DNA of 64,000 nt from FEB-7 sp963698265 (lineage in GTDB: Bacteria > Pseudomonadota > Gammaproteobacteria > Burkholderiales > Usitatibacteraceae), in NCBI GenBank assembly GCA_963698265.1, contig CAVOQC010000004.1:744001-808000 (forward strand). Reading direction: 5' to 3'. Positions 16,471-25,180 of the stretch are shown one piece after another (position 1 is the first letter of the stretch; each line of letters starts with the position of its first letter). The position numbers were made by a program, and so were the translations under genes. Under the pieces are notes generated by a model. That model had not been told where the DNA came from. It worked only from the letters and a program-made list of their open reading frames with translations, and searched no databases.

Positions 16471-17316
16471 CTAGGCCTTCACCGCCATGACCGGTATCTT
16501 GCTCGAGCCTATGACGCTTTCGGTGACGCTGCCCACGGTCACGCGCTCCCAGCCCGTGCGGCCGTGCGTGCCCATGACGATCAAGTCCGCTTCCCGGGCC
16601 TGGGCGGTCTCGATGATCAGCTTGCCCGGGTCGCCGCGCAGCACGACCTTGTCGGCCTCGATGTTTCTCTCCTTGAGGTGAGCCTGGACCCGCCTGGCGG
16701 CCTCCTCGGCCTGCGCCGCGCGCTCCTCGTTGAAGGATTCGCGGATCATCGAGACGACCGTGACGGGAAGGCGGCACAACTCGGCCAGCCGGGTCGCCGC
16801 CACCGCCGCCGCGTCCGAAAAGCGCGAGCCGTCGGTGGCGAGCAGGATTCGGCTGCGCCACATCCTCGCGCCTTCCGGGACCACGAGCACGCTGCACTTC
16901 GCGGTGCCCACCGCCTTCGAGGTCGCGTCCCCGATCATCCGGCGAAGCAGGCCGCGTTTGCCGCGCCGGCCCATGACGATCACATCGGCCTTGTGTTCCT
17001 CGGCTGCGGCGAGAATCTCCGCCAGCGGATCCGGTCCGCGGCGAAAGACGGTCTCCGCGGCAAGCGCCTTCTGGACGGCCGCGCCGTAGATGCGATTGAG
17101 CAGTGCGCGCGTCTCCTCCTCCGCGGCACCGATCGCCTCCGGGGAAATCACCTCGGCGGCAGGGTTGGTGACCACCACGCTGGCGATGAGGAGCGCCCCG
17201 CCGCACTTCTCGACCATCTCGAGCGAGACCTGCTCCGCGTCGGCGCAGAATTCCGATCCATCGGTGGCGAGCATGATCCGCTCGAACCGCCCGGTCGGCG
17301 AGAGTTGGCTGCTCAT
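16471..17316 (-). CDS. Tandem universal stress protein
   Basis: 281 residues with two UspA domains (about 12-150 and 155-281). Both keep the ATP-binding pattern G2xG9xG(S/T): VMGRRGKRGLLRRMIGDATSKAV and VMGTHGRTGWERVTVGSVTESVI. Cytoplasmic nucleotide-binding stress proteins of this type often accompany transporters; here the SLC13-type permease follows. A strong sigma-70-type promoter lies upstream. Confidence 0.95.
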   Translation of the reverse strand: MSSQLSPTGRFERIMLATDGSEFCADAEQVSLEMVEKCGGALLIASVVVTNPAAEVISPEAIGAAEEETRALLNRIYGAAVQKALAAETVFRRGPDPLAEILAAAEEHKADVIVMGRRGKRGLLRRMIGDATSKAVGTAKCSVLVVPEGARMWRSRILLATDGSRFSDAAAVAATRLAELCRLPVTVVSMIRESFNEERAAQAEEAARRVQAHLKERNIEADKVVLRGDPGKLIIETAQAREADLIVMGTHGRTGWERVTVGSVTESVIGSSKIPVMAVKA

Positions 17317-17432
17317 GACCTGCCCCGCGGAAAGCAGGCCCTGCTCGGCAGCAACATCCGGATACGGTCTTCGGCCCCCACTCCGGGCCGACGGTCACGA
17401 CGGATGCAAAACGTGTTCTCGGGCACGAATCG

Positions 17433-17461
17433 ACTATAGAACCCGGGCGTCCGGCGGTCAA
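17433..17461 (-). promoter_or_regulatory. Sigma-70-type promoter for usp-permease operon
   Basis: On the minus strand, TTGACC (17461-17456) and TATAGT (17438-17433) are separated by exactly 17 bases. Transcription would start near 17426, giving an mRNA leader of about 110 bases before the universal stress protein start at 17316. Confidence 0.7.
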
Positions 17462-17515
17462 TCCGAGTTGCAGTCACCTTGCGCACGCGCCGGCGCCGCC
17501 ACAGAATCGACGGCC

Positions 17516-18676
17516 ATGCTCGCCGACCACTTCTCGAGGTTCTTCGCCGCAAACCCGGGACTGCTGCATTTCGCCGCGCACAGCCACCATCCCTGGCCCG
17601 ACATCACGCAGGCCGCCCACGCCCGCTGCTGGGACGACGCGGCCACCCTGGCCGATCGCAAATGGGCGCGCATCTTCGGCACGGTGCTTCCCGAGGCCCA
17701 GGCGCACGTCGCTCGCCTGGCCGGGCTTCCCGACCCCGGGCAGGTGGCATTCGCGCCCAATACCCACGAGTTCGTCCTGCGCCTGTACTCGTGCCTGGAC
17801 TGGACCCGGCCGGTGCGCGTTCTTGCCAGCGCCCACGAGTTCCACAGCTTTCGGCGGCAGACGCGGCGGCTCGAGGAGACGGGAAGACTCGAGCTGGTCG
17901 AGATTCAGGCCGAACCCTTCGACACCTTCGAGGAACGCTTCGCGGCCGCGGCGGCCTCTGCGCCCTGGGACCTGGTATGGCTCTCGCACGTCTTCTTCGA
18001 TTCCGGATTCGAAGTCCGGGACCTGGAGAGAATCGTGCGCGCCGCGCCGGGCGGCTCGCTCGTGGCCATCGACGGCTACCACGCGTTCTGTGCCTTGCCC
18101 GTGGACCTGTCGCGCATCGCCCACCGTGCCTTCTATCTCGCCGGAGGCTACAAGTACGCGATGTCCGGCGAAGGCGCCTGCTTCCTGGCGATTCCCCCCG
18201 GTTGCACGCTGCGGCCCGCGGACACCGGGTGGTTCGCCTCCTTCGAAGGGCTGTCCGGCAGGCCCGCCGAGGCCGTGCCCTACGCCGAGGACGCCTTCCG
18301 GTTCTGGGGGTCGACCTTCGATCCTTCGGGGCTCTACCGTTTCAACGCGGCGATGAACTGGCTCCGGGGCCTCGGCGTCACGATCGTCGAGGTCCGTGCC
18401 CATGCGCTCGCGCTGCAGTCGCTTTTTCTCGAGGGTCTGGCGGGCCTCGCCCTGGACCGGCTGCCGGTCGCGCGCCTGCGGCCTCCCGCCGGCTGCGCGC
18501 GCGGGAATTTCCTCGCGTTCGACGTCGACGGCGCCGAAGAGGCGCAGCGGCGCCTCGCCGCGAACGGCGTCTACATCGACCGCCGCGACCGTCGCCTGCG
18601 CTTCGGCTTCGGCGTGTACCACGACGAGGCTGCCGTGCGCGCCCTGCTCGCGGCTACCATGACGGCGCTGCGATAG
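17516..18676 (+). CDS. Class V aminotransferase, kynureninase-like
   Basis: 386 residues, PLP fold type I. The Schiff-base lysine is Lys213 in LAGGYKYAMSGEG; the PLP-phosphate region includes AIDGYHAFCALPVD. The N-terminus FFAANPGLLHFAAHSHHPWPD is typical of the kynureninase-related branch that is often annotated only as an aminotransferase class V-fold enzyme. Substrate unknown. The stop lies inside a small inverted repeat just before the tricarboxylate receptor gene, which follows ten bases later and may be co-transcribed. Confidence 0.85.
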   Translation: MLADHFSRFFAANPGLLHFAAHSHHPWPDITQAAHARCWDDAATLADRKWARIFGTVLPEAQAHVARLAGLPDPGQVAFAPNTHEFVLRLYSCLDWTRPVRVLASAHEFHSFRRQTRRLEETGRLELVEIQAEPFDTFEERFAAAAASAPWDLVWLSHVFFDSGFEVRDLERIVRAAPGGSLVAIDGYHAFCALPVDLSRIAHRAFYLAGGYKYAMSGEGACFLAIPPGCTLRPADTGWFASFEGLSGRPAEAVPYAEDAFRFWGSTFDPSGLYRFNAAMNWLRGLGVTIVEVRAHALALQSLFLEGLAGLALDRLPVARLRPPAGCARGNFLAFDVDGAEEAQRRLAANGVYIDRRDRRLRFGFGVYHDEAAVRALLAATMTALR

Positions 18677-18684
18677 AATCGCAG
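18668..18684. promoter_or_regulatory. Inverted repeat CTGCGAT-AGA-ATCGCAG at gene junction
   Basis: Perfect seven-base arms around AGA. It contains the stop codon of the PLP enzyme and ends two bases before the ATG of the receptor gene. TAGAAT inside it also resembles a -10. In mRNA it could hide the receptor's ribosome-binding site. Confidence 0.35.
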
Positions 18685-18686
18685 GC

Positions 18687-19658
18687 ATGAAAACCCTGCA
18701 CCTTGTAGCCGTGGCCGCTCTCGTGGCCGCCGTCCCGCCCGCCGGTTTCGCCGCGGATCCATTTCCCGTCCGGCAGATCCGATTCGTGGTCCCCTACCCC
18801 GCCGGGGGACCGCTCGACACGGTCGCCCGCCTCCTGGGGCAGAAGGTCGCCGCGAACGTGAAGCAGCCCGTCGTCGTGGACAACGTTCCCGGCGCAGGAG
18901 GAAATATCGGCGCCGCCGCGGTCGCGAAGGCCGCGCCCGATGGCCACACGATCCTCATGGGTGCCGTGGCCACGCACGCGATCAACCCGGCGCTCTACCC
19001 GTCGATGCCCTACGACGCCGAGCGGGACTTCATCGCCGTGACCCAGGTCGCGATCACTCCCAACGTGCTGGTCGTCAATCCCGCCCTCAAGGCGAATTCG
19101 GTGGGCGAGTTCGTGGCACTCGCGAAGGCCCAGCCGGGCAAGCTCAACTTCGGCTCCGGCAGCACCGGCAGCGCAGGCCACCTCGCCGGGGAACTCTTCA
19201 AGTCCCTCGCGGGCGTGGACATGGTCCACGTTCCCTACAAGGGCGCGGCCGCCGCGATGCAGGACCTGATCGGCGGGCGGGTGGATCTCATGTTCGACAA
19301 CCTCGCCTCGTCGCTTGCGCAGGTGAAGGGCGGGCGTGTCCGGGCGCTGGCGGTCACCACGGCCAGGCGCTCGGGACTCGCGCCGGACCTCCCGACCATC
19401 GCGGAATCGGGGATCGCGGGGTTCGACATCAGCACCTGGTTCGGGATCTTCGTTCCCGCCGGCACGCCTCGACCGGCGATCGATCGCCTGCACGCGGAGT
19501 TCGCGGCGGCCCTTGCTGCCCCGGAAGTACGCGAGAAGCTGCTCGCCATGGGCGCCGAGCCGGTCGGCAACACGCCGGCGGAATTCGCGGCGTTCGTGAA
19601 ATCCGAGGCTGCCAAGTACGCGAAGCTCGTGAAGGCTTCGGGTGCCAAGGTCGACTGA
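18687..19658 (+). CDS. Bug/TctC-type tripartite tricarboxylate receptor
   Basis: 323 residues with signal peptide (about 1-22, ending AGFAA). Family motifs are FPVRQIRFVVPYPAGGPLDTVAR, GAGGNIGAAAVAKAAPDGHT, VPYKGAAAAMQDLIGGRVD and a C-terminal EFAAFVKSEAAKYAKLVK. Periplasmic solute receptor for carboxylates; the cognate TctAB membrane proteins are not in the window. Orphan receptors of this kind are very numerous in Burkholderiales-type bacteria. Confidence 0.95.
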   Translation: MKTLHLVAVAALVAAVPPAGFAADPFPVRQIRFVVPYPAGGPLDTVARLLGQKVAANVKQPVVVDNVPGAGGNIGAAAVAKAAPDGHTILMGAVATHAINPALYPSMPYDAERDFIAVTQVAITPNVLVVNPALKANSVGEFVALAKAQPGKLNFGSGSTGSAGHLAGELFKSLAGVDMVHVPYKGAAAAMQDLIGGRVDLMFDNLASSLAQVKGGRVRALAVTTARRSGLAPDLPTIAESGIAGFDISTWFGIFVPAGTPRPAIDRLHAEFAAALAAPEVREKLLAMGAEPVGNTPAEFAAFVKSEAAKYAKLVKASGAKVD

Positions 19659-19667
19659 GCGGCCCCG

Positions 19668-20108
19668 ATGATCCGCAGGCTCGCATGGTTTCTCGCGTTC
19701 GCAGGCGCGGTCCCGTTCCTGCTTGCCACGGGAGCACTCTTCGTCTCGGAGGCCTCCAGCGTGCGCGTGCCGGCCATCACGGCGCTCGTCACCTACTCCG
19801 CGGTGATCCTGTCCTTCCTCGCGGGAATCGAATGGGGCCTCGCGATCCGCGACGAGTCGGGCACCGAGACCACGCGCGCCGTCGCGCTGGGCCTGAGCAC
19901 GGTATCGTCGCTCGCGGCGTGGGCCATGCTGTGGCTGCCCTCCCCCACCTGGCAGGTCGGAACCGCCCTCGGGCTTTTCGCCGCCGTGTGGGCGGCCGAC
20001 CAGTGGATGGCCTCGCGCGGCCTGCTGCCGGCGTGGTTCATCGACCTGCGGACCGCCGTCAGCGCGCTCGTGGTGGCGATTCTCGCGATCGCCCTCTTCC
20101 TGCTCTAG
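19668..20108 (+). CDS. DUF3429 membrane protein
   Basis: 146 residues, four to five hydrophobic helices. Pattern YSAVILSFLAGIEWGLAIRD followed by AWAMLWLPSPTWQ and WMASRGLLPAWFIDLRT fits the DUF3429 family (inner membrane, function unknown). Nine bases downstream of the receptor gene. Confidence 0.85.
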   Translation: MIRRLAWFLAFAGAVPFLLATGALFVSEASSVRVPAITALVTYSAVILSFLAGIEWGLAIRDESGTETTRAVALGLSTVSSLAAWAMLWLPSPTWQVGTALGLFAAVWAADQWMASRGLLPAWFIDLRTAVSALVVAILAIALFLL

Positions 20109-20114
20109 CCGCCG

Positions 20115-22109
20115 CTACTTCCGACGCTTGCCGACGCGCGGCGCGTGGCGCTCTAGCCAGTCGAAGAACTCCCGGTACCAGAGGCGCGAGTTCTGCGGCT
20201 TCACGATCCAGTGGTTCTCGTCCGGGAAGAACACGAGCCTCGCCGGAACGCCCTTCGCCTTGAGGGTGTTGTAGTACGCGAGGCCCTGCGCATCGGGAAC
20301 CCGGTAGTCCAGCAGGCCATGCATCACGAGCGTGGGCGTCTTCATCCGGGCGACCCTCGCGCGGGGATTCTGCCGGTCCACCCGCGCGGGATCGTCCCAG
20401 TAATACGCGCCCAGTTCCTTCGGTGCCCAGTACCAGGCGTCGTCGGAGAACATCGCCACCCAGTCGAAGCAGCCGGCATGACACACGAAGGCCTTGTAGC
20501 GGTCCGTGTGGCCGTTCATCCAGGCGACCATGTAGCCGCCGTAGCTCCCGCCCGCGGCGGTAAGGCGGCGCCGGTCGATGTAGCCCTCGCGCAGCATGAG
20601 GTCCGTTCCCGCCTCGACGTCCGCGAGCTCCCGCTTGCCCCACTCGCCGTCGATCGACTCCAGGAAGCGTTGCCCGAAGGACGACGAGCCGTGGAAATTC
20701 ACGCACACGACGACGTAGCCCTGCGCGGCGAATAGGTGGTTGTTCCAGCGGAAGTGGAAGTTGTCGCCCCAGATCCCGTGCGGCCCGCCGTGGATATTGT
20801 GCAGCAGCGGCCATTTCTTCCGGGGATCGAAGTCCGGGGGGTAGATCGCCCACATCTGGACCTTCTCCCCGTTCCAGCCGCGAACCTGGAATTCGCGCAC
20901 CTCGCCCAGAGCGATGCCGTCCATGACATCGTCGTTGAAGCGGTCGACGCGCCGCTCGCCGCGGGCCTCCGAGGTGCAGTACACGGCCGGCGGCGTGCTC
21001 ATGGTATTGCGCACGAAGCACACGCTTCCCGCAGCCACCGCGAAATCCGTGACGGTGCCGCCCAGCGCTGCGATCCGCGGCAGCTTCTCGCCCAGCCGCC
21101 AGCGGAATGCGTGGGTTCGAGCGCGGTCTTCCGCGAGAAACACGACGGATGCGGAATCGCCATCCCAGGCAACGGGCGCGTTCACGCTGTGGTCCCAGTC
21201 CCGCGGGAACGCCTTCATGCGGCCGGTCGCGCGCTCGACCAGCGCGATGCGGGCCTCGGCCACGGGACTGCGGCGCAGGTCGCGCACGAGGACGGCGATG
21301 CGCTTGCCGTCGGGCGAATAGCTCGGGCTCTCGTGGCTCAGGCGCGATCCCTTCGTGAGCATCCGGAACCGCTTGGCGCGCAGGTCCAGCGCGACGACGT
21401 GGTACGCGTGGTCGAAGCGCTTCTCCTCGGCCGGGTCGAACGTGAAGGCCATTTCGCGGCCGTCGGGCGAGATGTCGTAGTGATGCGCCGCAGGGGCGTC
21501 CGCCGGCAGCTCGTAGGGCGTTCCCGCGAAGAGATCGGTGATGCGCCGCGTCCGAACGTCCACGATGAAGAGCCGGGGCACGCACCCGTCCGAGAGCCAG
21601 TGGTCCCAGTAGCGGTAGGCCTCGTGCTCGACCACGTGCGCCTTGACCTTGGCGTCCTTGCGTTCCTTGCAGCGCGCCTCAAGCGCCTCGTAGCCGAGCG
21701 CATCCGGCCATACCCAGGAGATGAAGGCGACCCTGCGCGAATCCGGGAACCACTTGATGCCTGACACGCCGGTGGGCATGCGCGTGACGCGCTGCGCCTC
21801 GCCGCCGTCGGGCGCGATGAGCCAGAGCTGCGGCTCCTCGTCCTTGTCGCGCTTGGCGACGAAGGCGATGCGCGTGCCGTCGGGCGACCAGCGCGGCTCG
21901 CCGTCCTTTTCGCCGGCTTCGGTGAGCGGCCTGGGCTCACCGCCGAAGGTCGACAGGAGCCAGAGCTTTGAGCTCGCCTTGTTTTCCTCCATGTCGAAGC
22001 TCGCGACACTCACACATGCCTGCGAGCCGTCGGGAGAAAGCGCGGGCTGCGCGGGACGCGCGAGCCGCCAGAGGTCCTCCACCGTGAATCGTCGTGATCG
22101 TTTGGCCAT
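20115..22109 (-). CDS. S9 family prolyl-oligopeptidase-like serine peptidase
   Basis: 664 residues. The N-terminal seven-bladed beta-propeller (WD40/PD40-like repeats such as EPRWSPDGTRIAFVAKR, SPSYSPDGKRIAVLV) is followed by an alpha/beta hydrolase with nucleophile Ser522 in GGSYGGYM, Asp in GLLDYRVPDAQ and His in DENHWI. It is close to acylaminoacyl-peptidases and dipeptidyl peptidases. No signal peptide is seen, so it is probably cytoplasmic. It is divergent from gcdH, 56 bases apart, with a long dyad between. Confidence 0.93.
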   Translation of the reverse strand: MAKRSRRFTVEDLWRLARPAQPALSPDGSQACVSVASFDMEENKASSKLWLLSTFGGEPRPLTEAGEKDGEPRWSPDGTRIAFVAKRDKDEEPQLWLIAPDGGEAQRVTRMPTGVSGIKWFPDSRRVAFISWVWPDALGYEALEARCKERKDAKVKAHVVEHEAYRYWDHWLSDGCVPRLFIVDVRTRRITDLFAGTPYELPADAPAAHHYDISPDGREMAFTFDPAEEKRFDHAYHVVALDLRAKRFRMLTKGSRLSHESPSYSPDGKRIAVLVRDLRRSPVAEARIALVERATGRMKAFPRDWDHSVNAPVAWDGDSASVVFLAEDRARTHAFRWRLGEKLPRIAALGGTVTDFAVAAGSVCFVRNTMSTPPAVYCTSEARGERRVDRFNDDVMDGIALGEVREFQVRGWNGEKVQMWAIYPPDFDPRKKWPLLHNIHGGPHGIWGDNFHFRWNNHLFAAQGYVVVCVNFHGSSSFGQRFLESIDGEWGKRELADVEAGTDLMLREGYIDRRRLTAAGGSYGGYMVAWMNGHTDRYKAFVCHAGCFDWVAMFSDDAWYWAPKELGAYYWDDPARVDRQNPRARVARMKTPTLVMHGLLDYRVPDAQGLAYYNTLKAKGVPARLVFFPDENHWIVKPQNSRLWYREFFDWLERHAPRVGKRRK

Positions 22110-22117
22110 GGCGGCCG

Positions 22118-22143
22118 ATTCTACCGGTGCCCGGCGGTAGAAT
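22118..22143. promoter_or_regulatory. Long dyad between divergent peptidase and gcdH genes
   Basis: ATTCTACCG and CGGTAGAAT form perfect nine-base arms around an eight-base spacer. Each arm holds a TAGAAT pointing outward in the direction of its gene, so it may be two back-to-back -10 elements or one operator controlling both. Confidence 0.5.
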
Positions 22144-22165
22144 GGGCGGAAAATCCGGAGGCGCC

Positions 22166-23350
22166 ATGAAGCCCAGCGACACGAAGCCCGTCTTCCAGTG
22201 GGAAGATCCCTTCCTCCTCGACGACCAGCTCACGGAAGAGGAGCGCATGGTCCGCGACAGCGCGCGTGACTACTGCCAGGAGAAGCTCAAGCCGAGGATC
22301 CTCGAGGCGCACCGGCACGAGCGCTTCGATCGCGCCATCCTGGACGAGATGGGCGACCTGGGCTTCCTCGGCTCGACGATCGAGGGCTACGGCTGCGCGG
22401 GCGTGAACCATGCCTGCTACGGCCTGATCGCGCGCGAGGTGGAACGCGTCGACTCCGGTTACCGCTCGGCCATGAGCGTCCAGTCTTCGCTCGTGATGCA
22501 CCCGATTCACGCGTACGGCACCGAGGCGCAGCGCGAGAAATGGCTGCCGAGGCTCGCCACGGGCGAGTTGGTCGGCTGTTTCGGCCTCACGGAGCCCAAC
22601 CACGGATCCGACCCGGGAGGCATGATCACGCGCGCCCGCAAGGTCGACGGCGGGTGGCGCCTCGCCGGCGCGAAGATGTGGATCACCAATTCGCCGATCG
22701 CGGACGTCTTCGTGGTGTGGGCCAAGGACGATGCCGGCGACATCCGCGGCTATGTCCTCGAGAAGGGCATGAAGGGGCTCTCGGCTCCGAAGATCGAGGG
22801 CAAGTTCAGCCTGCGCGCCTCGATCACGGGAGAGGTCGTCATGGACGACGTGTTCGTTCCCGACGACAACTACCTGCCCAACGTGAAGGGCCTGAAAGGC
22901 CCGTTCGGGTGCCTGAACAAGGCGCGCTTCGGGATCTCCTGGGGCGCCCTGGGCGCCGCCGAGTTCTGCTGGCACGCGGCGAGGCAATACACACTGGACC
23001 GCCAGCAGTTCGGGCGCCCCCTCGCCTCGAACCAGCTCATCCAGAAGAAGCTCGCGGACATGCTGACGGAAATCGCCATCGGGCTGCAGGCGGTGCTGCG
23101 CGTCGCGCGCCTGCTCGACGAGGGTCGCGCGACGCCGGAGATGATCTCGCTGGTGAAGCGCAATTCCTGCGGCAAGTCCCTCGACATCGCGCGGACGGCC
23201 CGCGACATGCATGGCGGCAACGGAATCGCGGACGAGTACCACGTCATACGGCACGTCCTCAACCTCGAAGCCGTGAACACCTACGAGGGAACGCACGACG
23301 TGCATGCGCTGATCCTCGGGCGGGCGCAGACGGGGCTGTCGGCGTTCTGA
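22166..23350 (+). CDS. gcdH: Glutaryl-CoA dehydrogenase
   Basis: 394 residues, acyl-CoA dehydrogenase fold. The general base is Glu374 in NTYEGTHD. Motifs CFGLTEPNHGSDPGGM, MWITNSPIADVFVVWAK and DMHGGNGIADEYHVIRH match glutaryl-CoA dehydrogenases, which convert glutaryl-CoA to crotonyl-CoA and CO2 in lysine/tryptophan and dicarboxylate catabolism. The ATG at 22166 follows CGGAGGC and gives the normal start (KPVFQWEDPFLLDDQLTEEE). Confidence 0.95.
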   Translation: MKPSDTKPVFQWEDPFLLDDQLTEEERMVRDSARDYCQEKLKPRILEAHRHERFDRAILDEMGDLGFLGSTIEGYGCAGVNHACYGLIAREVERVDSGYRSAMSVQSSLVMHPIHAYGTEAQREKWLPRLATGELVGCFGLTEPNHGSDPGGMITRARKVDGGWRLAGAKMWITNSPIADVFVVWAKDDAGDIRGYVLEKGMKGLSAPKIEGKFSLRASITGEVVMDDVFVPDDNYLPNVKGLKGPFGCLNKARFGISWGALGAAEFCWHAARQYTLDRQQFGRPLASNQLIQKKLADMLTEIAIGLQAVLRVARLLDEGRATPEMISLVKRNSCGKSLDIARTARDMHGGNGIADEYHVIRHVLNLEAVNTYEGTHDVHALILGRAQTGLSAF

Positions 23351-23375
23351 GCGCGGTCCGGGCCGCGTTCGGCCC

Positions 23376-23819
23376 TCAGTGCAGCTTGTCGTCGAGCGCC
23401 AGTCCCGGCGGCAGCGGCATGGCCTCGATGCCTTCGTCCTGGAGTTCTCCCGCCTCCTCGGCCGTCACGCGGCCGCGAATGCCGCGCTTCGACTCTTCCC
23501 CGTAGTGCATCTTGCGGGCGACCTCCGGAAATTTCCTTCCGACGTTTTCGGTGTTGGCGACCACGTGCGCCCGCAATGCGGCAATCGCCGCGGCCAGATC
23601 CGGCGCACCTTCGCCGGGCTTCATGGCGACGGGAGCGGCGGCGGGTTCGCCCGCGCCGGTGTTCACGTAGGGAGCCGAGGGCAATTTCGTCACGTTCCGG
23701 TTGTCGCACAGGGGACACCGGATCTCCTCGCCCGCCTGCTGGCGGCCGAACTCCTCCGCGGACGCGAACCAGCCCTCGAAATCGTGTCCGTGGGAGCAGG
23801 AAAGACGAAAGACTTTCAT
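23376..23819 (-). CDS. DUF1178 protein (zinc-ribbon-like N-terminus)
   Basis: 147 residues. The N-terminal part MKVFRLSCSHGHDFEGWF followed by CPLCDN forms a probable Cys/His metal site, and a conserved helical C-terminus (VVANTENVGRKFPEVARKMHYGE, IRGRVTAEEAGELQDEGIE) identifies DUF1178. Function unknown. It is the last gene of the leftward mat operon, 31 bases after malonyl-CoA decarboxylase. Confidence 0.93.
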   Translation of the reverse strand: MKVFRLSCSHGHDFEGWFASAEEFGRQQAGEEIRCPLCDNRNVTKLPSAPYVNTGAGEPAAAPVAMKPGEGAPDLAAAIAALRAHVVANTENVGRKFPEVARKMHYGEESKRGIRGRVTAEEAGELQDEGIEAMPLPPGLALDDKLH

Positions 23820-23850
23820 TTCAAGGACATGGGGGCGCAGCGACCGGCAT

Positions 23851-25179
23851 TCAAGCGGAAGCTCCCCCGAGGGATTCGCTCGCTTCGGCGTCCACGAGGC
23901 GGGCGAGCCTGTCCACCGCGGGCGAGCAGGCCACGACGTGGCTGTTCACGTAGCGCTCGTGGTTTCGCTCCACGTCGTCCAGCGCGTAGACGTAGTTCAC
24001 CATCATGCCGAGCGACTGGCGAAGGCCCTTGGCCGATGTGTCGGCAAGCCAGTTGATGCGCTCCAGCCGGGCGCCGTTGCCGAGATGGAATCGCGCCACG
24101 GGATCGAGCGTGTGACCGTTGTCCCACTGGTACGCGAGGTAGTGCGCCGCCAGCGCCTCGAGCGGCTCGCGAAGCGTCTCTCCGGGCGTCGCCGCCGGCT
24201 CCGCCACGGCTGCGTACCGGATGGGAGGTGCCGCCGCGATCCCGCCGCCCGAAGGCTGGCTGCGCAGCCAGGCGCGGAAGCCCGGCATGGGCGAGAGCGT
24301 GGCGAAGAGACGAAGGTTGGGAAGCTCCTCGTGGAGATCCTGCGCAACCTGCTTGATGAGGAAGTTGCCGAAGGAGATGCCCTTGAGCCCGGGCTGGCAG
24401 CTCGTGATCGAGTAGAAGACCGCGCAGCGCGCCTTTCTCGGGTCGACCACGGCGCTTTCCATCGCGAGGATCGGCGCCACCGCCGACGGAAGCTCGTCCA
24501 CGAACGCCACTTCCACGAACACGAGGGGCTCGTCGGGCAGCGCCGGGTGGAAGAAGGCGAAGCAGCGCCGGTCGCGCTCCAGGCGGCGTTTCAGGTCCGG
24601 GAAGCCCTGGATCTCGTGGACGGCCTCGTACGTGATCAGCTTCTCGAGTATCGCGGCCGGCGTTCCCCAGTCGATGCGCCGCAGTTCGAGGAACCCCCGG
24701 TTGAACCACGACCCGAGCAGGTGCGTGAGGTCCGCGTCCACGGCGGCGAGCTGCGGGTTCTTCGAAAGCGACTCGATCAGGACCTTTCGCAGCCCCACCA
24801 GCGTCGCCGTGCCGTTGGGGGCCGTGTTCATGCGGCGAAACACCTCCTGGCGGGGCGGCTCGGCCACGCGCTGCAGCCTGGCGAGCGTGGCGGGCGACGG
24901 ATCGCCGCGGTATGCCTGCGCCGCCGCGAGGACCTCGTCCGGGTTCGGCGAGAAATCCCTTGCGAGGATGTCGAAGAACAGGCGTCGCCCGTCCTCCTCC
25001 AGCCCGTTGTAGAGCGCCACCGCACGACGGGCCATCACCGCGCCCGTCGATTCACCCCGTTCGGAGATCAGGGTGCGCAGGAGCTTCGCCAGGCGAAGGG
25101 CCCTTCGCTCGTTCCGGCTTTTGGCCGTCGCGGCGAAGGTTCCGACCAGCTTGTCGATGAGCGAACGGGTCGTCGGCAC
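23851..25179 (-). CDS. matA: Malonyl-CoA decarboxylase
   Basis: 442 residues. Helical N-terminal domain, then a GCN5-acetyltransferase-like catalytic domain with the family signature YSITSCQPGLKGISFGNFLIKQV and C-terminal ARFHLGNGARLERINWLADTSAKG (His/Ser in the HxxNGA region). It converts malonyl-CoA to acetyl-CoA and CO2. GTG start one base after the stop of the malonyl-CoA ligase gene, as expected for a matA-matB pair used in malonate catabolism. Confidence 0.95.
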   Translation of the reverse strand: MPTTRSLIDKLVGTFAATAKSRNERRALRLAKLLRTLISERGESTGAVMARRAVALYNGLEEDGRRLFFDILARDFSPNPDEVLAAAQAYRGDPSPATLARLQRVAEPPRQEVFRRMNTAPNGTATLVGLRKVLIESLSKNPQLAAVDADLTHLLGSWFNRGFLELRRIDWGTPAAILEKLITYEAVHEIQGFPDLKRRLERDRRCFAFFHPALPDEPLVFVEVAFVDELPSAVAPILAMESAVVDPRKARCAVFYSITSCQPGLKGISFGNFLIKQVAQDLHEELPNLRLFATLSPMPGFRAWLRSQPSGGGIAAAPPIRYAAVAEPAATPGETLREPLEALAAHYLAYQWDNGHTLDPVARFHLGNGARLERINWLADTSAKGLRQSLGMMVNYVYALDDVERNHERYVNSHVVACSPAVDRLARLVDAEASESLGGASA

Positions 25180-25180
25180 G

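Noticed and set aside
16415..17461. Extension of the SLC13-type permease to 960 residues
   Set aside because: The extra part is another frame of the universal stress protein gene; the GTG at 16414 has a good ribosome-binding site.
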